From positions 1 to 10,460 of the forward strand of contig JASHXG010000224.1 of NCBI GenBank assembly GCA_030043675.1: DNA of 10,460 nt. The letters are read 5' to 3'. The translations under genes and the position numbers were made by a program. The notes under the pieces were generated by a model. It was not told the DNA's origin, made no database searches, and was given only the letters and a program-made list of their open reading frames with translations. Shown here in pieces: positions 6,247 to 10,460 of this stretch (the stretch's first letter is position 1; every line of letters begins with the position of its first letter). Source of the stretch: Vulcanimicrobiota bacterium. GTDB taxonomy: Bacteria; Vulcanimicrobiota; Vulcanimicrobiia; Vulcanimicrobiales; Vulcanimicrobiaceae.

Positions 6247-7155
6247 TCACTTGAGCAGCGTCTGCGACGGAGACTCGCCGAACATCGCGCGGTAATCCTT
6301 TGAGAAATGTCCCATATGCCAAAATCCCCAGTCCATTGCTACGTTCATGACGAGCGTGTTCGAGCGATCCGAGCGTAGCAGCGCCCGCCGCACGGCGCTG
6401 AGCCGGAGTCTCTTTAGGTAATCCATCGGACTGAATCCCGTCATGGCCTCGAACGCGCAGATCAGCGAGCGCGACCGCAAACCGCAATAACGACTAAGAT
6501 CCAGTAGCGTCAAGCTCTTGTCGAGATTTTCGCGCATGTATGTTTCGCACGCCCGGACCGCCGCGAACCGCCGTTTGGAATGTACCGTGGGTTCGACGGA
6601 ATAATGGTTCACAGTCTTCAGCGTCTGCGCGAGGAACGGAATAAGGTCACCGGCAACCCCCGAAATCGGCGCTCTCTGCCGAGAGCAGACGGAACGAACG
6701 GCGTTGCGTAGATGCATCGCGGTGACGGGGTCATGCGACACCCTGTCGCGCTTGAGGGCATCAAACAGGTCGGCGGCGTCAAGCGAATCCGAATAGCTCG
6801 ATTGCAGTTGTTTTTCATCGACGGCGATGCCGAACACTGTACTTGGACCCGCCGTGCGAAGGTCCAGCTCATGGTGACCCACCGCAACGTGCTCGCTGGT
6901 TATCTCTTGTCCCGACCAGCGCGCGACCGATCGGTGGGATTCGACCACCACAAGCGCGGCTTTGACCTGCTCGAGCTTTGCCGCGACCAGGCACGCCAGA
7001 TTTAGCGAGCGCGCGGAGACGACGAACGGAGGAACCGAGGTGACTTGGAATGCCACGTCGAGGTTGCCGCGTTCGAGCTGCGCCCACGAGACGGTCGAAT
7101 TTACAAGCGAGACCAGGGCAGACTGGTCAATTTGGGTTGTGTGTTTGACGTTCAC
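6247..7155 (-). CDS. AraC-family transcriptional regulator
   Basis: A 302-residue DNA-binding regulator. The C-terminal AraC/XylS double helix-turn-helix spans about residues 200-300. The first reading helix region is LTLLDLSRYCGLRSRSLICA followed by FEAMTGFSPMDYLKRLRL; the second contains NVAMDWGFWHMGHFSKDYRA followed by MFGESPSQTL, the family signature. Residues 1-190 form a sensor domain without a recognisable ligand signature, so the inducer is unknown. The start is a GTG at 7155 (MNVKHTTQ) without a clear ribosome site. It lies 46 bases after the unknown 204-aa gene on the same strand, so they may share a transcript. It sits immediately upstream of the lipoprotein array and the inverted repeat, which makes control of the array a reasonable but unproven guess. 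Confidence 0.9.
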   Translation of the reverse strand: MNVKHTTQIDQSALVSLVNSTVSWAQLERGNLDVAFQVTSVPPFVVSARSLNLACLVAAKLEQVKAALVVVESHRSVARWSGQEITSEHVAVGHHELDLRTAGPSTVFGIAVDEKQLQSSYSDSLDAADLFDALKRDRVSHDPVTAMHLRNAVRSVCSRQRAPISGVAGDLIPFLAQTLKTVNHYSVEPTVHSKRRFAAVRACETYMRENLDKSLTLLDLSRYCGLRSRSLICAFEAMTGFSPMDYLKRLRLSAVRRALLRSDRSNTLVMNVAMDWGFWHMGHFSKDYRAMFGESPSQTLLK

Positions 7156-7201
7156 TTTAGGCGACCGGCCGGTTAATCCAGGGTGCTGAAGTACCCGAGC
7201 G

Positions 7202-7816
7202 TCACGACAACTCCTGCAGTGCTCTCACGAAATCGGCAAACAGACACCCTCTCGCGTCGGCGGTGCGTTGCTTAGCGTCGTGTTCGAGCTCCGAAAAGAG
7301 CACCTTCATATCGCTGCGCAGGGTTTCGGCCGGGTAGCCGAGCCGGCCCCAGCGGGCACGCAGATCGCGGTCCAGCCGCGCGTAGAACTCCGGATCTAGT
7401 TCATTCTGCGCCTGAAACGGCTCTGCCGCCCCCTCTCTTCGGGCCTCGTCAAGTTCATCGTTGAATATCGAGACGCTATCCCAGACCGCTTTTCCGTTGC
7501 GGAATACGTGCAGAGCGCCGACGCCGTGCTTTCGCAGCAGTTCGTGCTCCCAATCACTTTCATCGGCGGACTTCGCAATCGCGGCACGCATCGTGAACTC
7601 CATGAGACGTATGAGCAGCGTTTCGTACGGGATGTCGATACCAATGCAGCAGGCCTCGCCTACCCACACTGAATAGCGATCGGGACACACAACGAACACA
7701 TTGTAGCGCGGGTCGGCCGTCCCAACTATCCCAAAACTGCGAGACGCGAAGGCGGCGGAAGAGGCTGCGCTTTTCGGATAGTGCCAGCTGAGGGGCGGCG
7801 CTATACTCTTGGCCAT
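7202..7816 (-). CDS. Unknown protein, 204 residues
   Basis: I do not recognise this family. The protein looks soluble: no signal peptide and no membrane segment. Residues 28-80 are mixed hydrophobic (FGIVGTADPRYNVFVVCPDR, then WVGEACCIGIDIPYETLLIR); residues 85-130 and 140-203 are charged and probably helical. Four cysteines are present, including a CC pair at 56-57. The start is taken at the ATG at 7816. The frame stays open to an ATG at 7924, but that would overlap the divergent sulfatase coding region by about 78 bases. No good Shine-Dalgarno site precedes 7816, so the start is uncertain; a start inside the gene is also possible. The AraC-family gene follows after 46 bases. It could be a partner of that regulator or of the sulfatase, but nothing in the sequence shows this. 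Confidence 0.65.
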   Translation of the reverse strand: MAKSIAPPLSWHYPKSAASSAAFASRSFGIVGTADPRYNVFVVCPDRYSVWVGEACCIGIDIPYETLLIRLMEFTMRAAIAKSADESDWEHELLRKHGVGALHVFRNGKAVWDSVSIFNDELDEARREGAAEPFQAQNELDPEFYARLDRDLRARWGRLGYPAETLRSDMKVLFSELEHDAKQRTADARGCLFADFVRALQELS

Positions 7817-7846
7817 AAAACGCTTGTTTAAGAAGGGAAGGCTGTC

Positions 7847-9370
7847 ATGCCCACCACCGGGCAACCTAATATCGTCACCATTATGGGTGACGACATCGGT
7901 TGGTTTAACATCGGCGCCTACCATCGGGGCATCATGGCGGGCAAGACGCCGAACCTCGATCGACTGGCTGCCGAAGGAATGCTATTTACCGACTATTACG
8001 CAGAGGCGAGCTGCACCGCCGGCCGCGCGGCATTCATCACCGGCGAAATACCGCGGCGCACGGGTTTGACGACCGTCGGGCAAGCCGGAGCGAAGGTGGG
8101 AATGCCCGACGAAGCTCCAACGATCGCGACGGTCCTCAAATCGATGGGATACGCCACCGGGCAGTTCGGAAAGAACCACCTCGGAGACTTGAATCAGTAT
8201 CTGCCGACGCTTCATGGCTTCGACGAGTTTTTCGGCTATCTCTATCACCTCGACGCGATGGAGGACCCCTCAAAGCCGAACTACCCCCCGAACCTTAAGG
8301 AAAAATATGGTCCACGTAATATGCTGCATTGTTGGGCGACGGACACCGATGATCCGACGGTTCAGCCGCGCTGGGGCAAAGTCGGCAAGCAGAAGATCGA
8401 GGATTGCGGCCCGCTCTATCCGGATCGTATGGAGACCGTTGACGATGAGATCCTCAGTAACGCCCTGGCTTTCGTCGACAAGGCCAAGGCTGCAAATAAA
8501 CCGTTTTTCCTGTGGCTCAATCCCACGCGGATGCACGTTGCAACGCATCTGTCGGACAAGTACGAAAAGATGCGCACCCCCGAGAACGGCTGGTATCAGT
8601 ACGAAGCCGGGATGGCCCAGCTCGACGACGTCGTCGGGGCCGTATTGAAAAAGCTCAAAGATGCGGGTCTCGAGGGAAACACCATCGTCCTATTCACGAC
8701 TGACAACGGTGCCGAGAACTTTACCTGGCCCGACGGCGGTCAGACCCCGTTTGCCGGCGCTAAAGGCATGGTGACCGAGGGCGGTTTTCGCGCTCCCTGC
8801 ATCGTGCGCTGGCCCGGAAACGTCCCGGCCGGGCGAGTCGAGAACGGCATCTTTGCCAGCCTCGACTGGTTCCCGACTCTGGTCGCTGCAGCCGGCGATC
8901 CAAACATCGTTGCGGAGTTGAAGCAGGGCAAACGGCTCGGCGACCGGACCTATAAGGTGCACCTGGACGGTTACAATCAATTGCCGTTGATCACTGGGAA
9001 AGGCCCGTCGGCGCGACGCGAATTCTTCTACTTTGCAGAGGGTCAACTGGGCGCGGTGCGCATTGACGACATCAAGTTCCGCTTTATCGACCAGCCCGGT
9101 GGGTGGATTGGCGGCACGGTGAAGACCGACTGGCCGCTGATCACAAACCTGCGGCTCGATCCATTCGAACGAACGGGCATCACCGGATCCTGGAACTACT
9201 ACAGCTGGTTTTTCAACGAGTTCTGGCGGATCGTGTTCGTTCAAGAGGTCGTCGCGCAGCTCGGCCAGAGCGCCATTGAGTTCCCGCCAATGCAAGCCGT
9301 TGCATCGTTTAATCTCGAAGCCGTGAAAGAGCAAATCGAGAAGGCAATGGCCTCCCACGCAGGAGCGTAA
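7847..9370 (+). CDS. Cys-type arylsulfatase (sulfatase family, alkaline phosphatase superfamily)
   Basis: A 507-residue enzyme expected to hydrolyse a sulfate ester; the substrate is unknown. It opens with PNIVTIMGDDIGWFN (metal-binding D15 and D16) and carries the active-site motif C-T-A-G-R (C56-R60), in which the cysteine must be converted to formylglycine. GQFGKNHLG (K109, H111), RMH (229-230), FTTDNGAE (D286, N287) and K306 complete the usual sulfatase active-site set; LDPFERTG marks the C-terminal subdomain. It resembles the arylsulfatase subgroup with MGDDIGWFN and ASCTAGRAAF signatures and is near usual length. There is no signal peptide, so it should act in the cytoplasm unless exported by another route. 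GGGAAGG precedes the ATG by five bases; TATACT at 7802-7807 is a possible -10 element. No sulfatase-activating enzyme is in the window. It ends at an intrinsic terminator. Confidence 0.95.
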   Translation: MPTTGQPNIVTIMGDDIGWFNIGAYHRGIMAGKTPNLDRLAAEGMLFTDYYAEASCTAGRAAFITGEIPRRTGLTTVGQAGAKVGMPDEAPTIATVLKSMGYATGQFGKNHLGDLNQYLPTLHGFDEFFGYLYHLDAMEDPSKPNYPPNLKEKYGPRNMLHCWATDTDDPTVQPRWGKVGKQKIEDCGPLYPDRMETVDDEILSNALAFVDKAKAANKPFFLWLNPTRMHVATHLSDKYEKMRTPENGWYQYEAGMAQLDDVVGAVLKKLKDAGLEGNTIVLFTTDNGAENFTWPDGGQTPFAGAKGMVTEGGFRAPCIVRWPGNVPAGRVENGIFASLDWFPTLVAAAGDPNIVAELKQGKRLGDRTYKVHLDGYNQLPLITGKGPSARREFFYFAEGQLGAVRIDDIKFRFIDQPGGWIGGTVKTDWPLITNLRLDPFERTGITGSWNYYSWFFNEFWRIVFVQEVVAQLGQSAIEFPPMQAVASFNLEAVKEQIEKAMASHAGA

Positions 9371-9377
9371 CGGAAGC

Positions 9378-9411
9378 GAAGGGCGGCGAATCCATCGTCG
9401 CCCTTCTTTTT
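9378..9411 (+). terminator. Intrinsic terminator of the sulfatase gene
   Basis: A 12-bp stem (9378-9389 with 9395-9406, one G-T pair) closes a five-base loop and is followed by five T residues (9407-9411). It begins 7 bases after the sulfatase stop. On the minus strand there is no T-run after the stem, so it should act only on plus-strand transcripts. Confidence 0.85.
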
Positions 9412-9435
9412 GCCCATGGGGCTCGTTGCATAGAA

Positions 9436-9864
9436 CTAACAGCTGCCCTTCGCGCCGAACGCGAGGTCGCCCGACAGAAAATCTGACCCGCCATAGACCT
9501 CTTCGAAGACGCCCCTGTCGAGCTCGAGGCCGGCGCGAGCGATGAAGAGCAGACCGGCATTCTGACCGTACCCCTGCGCCGGGATAGTCGCCACGAAAAT
9601 CCTGTTCGTGACCAAGTACGTGCCGCCGGCAAATTTTCCAGTGCCAAGTACCAACGAGGCCGAGCCGCTGCCGCTTAGCGTCAGGCATCCGCTAAAAGTG
9701 CCATGTCCTGTGTTCGTTATGGTCACGGGATAGCTGCCGCTATAGCTGCGCGCCATAGGGATCGGGCTGAAACCACGTGCCAGGCCGGCGCTAGGGGGCG
9801 CAATCGCGGTTAGGGCGCCGGCGACCATTGAAACAAAAGCGCATTTCAAAAGGCGGATAAACAA
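9436..9864 (-). CDS. Small secreted protein of unknown function
   Basis: A 142-residue protein with an N-terminal signal peptide (FIRLLKCAFVSMVAGALTAI, then PPSAGLARG with likely cleavage near residues 27-30). The mature part of about 110 residues looks strand-rich: SYSGSYPVTITNTGHG, CLTLSGSGSASLVLG, FVATIPAQGYGQNAGLLFIA, VFEEVYGGSDFLSG and a final FGAKGSC. Two cysteines (about 60 and 142) could pair outside the cytoplasm. I recall similar unnamed secreted proteins in Eremiobacterota-like genomes but know no function. The start is a TTG at 9864, supported by GGAGGG seven bases upstream; the first ATG lies inside the signal peptide. It is convergent with the sulfatase, 65 bases apart, and no functional link is evident. 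Confidence 0.75.
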   Translation of the reverse strand: MFIRLLKCAFVSMVAGALTAIAPPSAGLARGFSPIPMARSYSGSYPVTITNTGHGTFSGCLTLSGSGSASLVLGTGKFAGGTYLVTNRIFVATIPAQGYGQNAGLLFIARAGLELDRGVFEEVYGGSDFLSGDLAFGAKGSC

Positions 9865-9871
9865 GTTCAGT

Positions 9872-9877
9872 CCCTCC
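9872..9877 (-). promoter_or_regulatory. Shine-Dalgarno site supporting a TTG start
   Basis: The minus strand reads GGAGGG, seven bases, then TTG at 9864. The site decides for the TTG because the first in-frame ATG is twelve codons further and would remove most of the signal peptide. Confidence 0.65.
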
Positions 9878-9949
9878 GGAAATCACTTGGAAAGATGCGC
9901 CGAGTGTACGCTAACGTTATGAAAGAAGTCTGAAGGTTCGCGCGGGGTT

Positions 9950-10308
9950 TTAGGTATTAAGCGCCAGCACCATTCTGCGTCTCGAGTCTGCGCTACCGGC
10001 GGCGCAAGCGTCGACAAATCCGTGCCGGCGGTACAGCGCGAGAGCGCGATCGTTACTTTCGAAGACCGCTAAAGCGAGCTTCGCAGCTCCTGAGGCTCGC
10101 GCCCACCCGACTACTGCCGCGACCAGCGCGTCACCAACTCCGAGACCTCGCGCCGATGGTGCCACCCACATTGAGATGAGCTCCACTGTCCCCGCTTTAT
10201 CCGGCGCGGTGCCGCTTACCATTCCTGCGCTCGTTCCATCGAGTTCAGCGACGACATTGACTCCCAAAGTAGCCAGTCGTCGGCGCCGACCAATCGGAGG
10301 GTGATCAT
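9950..10308 (-). pseudogene. GNAT-family N-acetyltransferase gene with internal out-of-frame deletion
   Basis: GNAT enzymes move an acetyl group from acetyl-CoA to an amine; here the gene looks broken. The first piece, from ATG 10308, reads MITLRLVGADDWLLWE, a typical GNAT N-terminus. The second piece, in another frame from about 10267, reads GVNVVAELDGTSAGMVSG, then VELISMWVAPSARGLGVG (acetyl-CoA loop ARGLGVG) and FESNDRALALYRRHGFVDAC. In intact relatives I would expect some 30-40 residues between the two pieces, so an internal deletion with a frame change is the simplest reading. The first frame stops at a TAA near 10216. A short protein of 105 residues from a TTG at 10267 could still be made but would lack the first strand and helices of the fold. 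Assembly or sequencing error is possible. Confidence 0.65.
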
Positions 10309-10349
10309 CAGCCCAAGGATACTACATAAGAACTTTCCTATAGGCCAAG

Positions 10350-10377
10350 CGGCGGCAATTAGCGAAGAATTGCGCCG
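10350..10377. repeat. Bulged hairpin near the right edge
   Basis: CGGC, a bulged G and GCAATT (10350-10360) pair with AATTGC and GCCG (10368-10377) around a seven-base loop, making a 10-bp stem. No T-run follows on either strand, so it is not a standard terminator. No gene is supported between 10309 and 10460; the minus-strand open frame there has no recognisable content and no ribosome site. Confidence 0.4.
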
Positions 10378-10460
10378 GCCAAAATGCAATCCAATCTTCC
10401 GGTCGACGATTACGAAGCCCGTTCTTAGACGGCTGATAACGGTCGTCGTCATCCCGGTTG

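Noticed and set aside
8690..9688. 332-residue minus-strand open frame across the sulfatase and beyond
   Set aside because: It is antisense to a clear sulfatase, crosses its terminator and part of the secreted-protein gene, and has no domain or ribosome site; long antisense frames are common in GC-rich DNA.
10216..10452. 78-residue minus-strand open frame at the right edge
   Set aside because: Only its end (from 10308) resembles a protein, as the first piece of the broken GNAT gene; the upstream part has no support.

Overview
The window is a GC-rich bacterial accessory region. On the minus strand it is dominated by an array of exported lipoproteins of two kinds that recur together: beta-propeller-like lipoproteins and glycine-rich lipoproteins. 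The lipobox style (LLAGCGG followed by Pro/Gly/Ala-rich linkers), the glycine-rich domains and the small secreted protein remind me of uncultivated Eremiobacterota/Vulcanimicrobiota (WPS-2) genomes. That placement is a memory-based inference; another GC-rich phylum such as Acidobacteriota cannot be excluded.

Layout, minus strand, read right to left. A 204-aa protein of unknown family (7816-7202) is followed after 46 bases by an AraC-family regulator (7155-6247). A 258-base spacer then carries a perfect 10-base inverted repeat and, on the plus strand, the remnant of a lipoprotein gene. The array follows: propeller lipoprotein A (5988-4993), propeller B (4983-4006, 9 bases after A), glycine-rich lipoprotein 1 (3924-2935), propeller C (2972-1971, overlapping its partner by 38 bases), a 349-base gap, glycine-rich lipoprotein 2 (1621-647) and propeller D (650 to the left edge, overlapping its partner by ATGA, truncated by the window). 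The order reads as two glycine-rich + propeller cassettes downstream of a tandem propeller pair. A, B and D share a cysteine-marked blade motif; C is a more distant relative.

Plus strand: a Cys-type arylsulfatase (7847-9370) starts only 30 bases from the divergent unknown gene and ends at a strong intrinsic terminator (9378-9411). Convergent to it on the minus strand is a small secreted protein (9864-9436). Beyond that is a GNAT acetyltransferase gene broken by an internal out-of-frame deletion (10308-9950). The last 150 bases hold a hairpin but no gene I can support.

How it may work together (inference): the AraC regulator sits directly upstream of the array, and the inverted repeat lies in the only long spacer between them, so it is a candidate control site. 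All array products should be lipid-anchored at the cell surface or in the periplasm. A tandem duplication, a dispersed repeat inserted in frame, a lipoprotein remnant and a deleted GNAT gene all suggest a region in active turnover.
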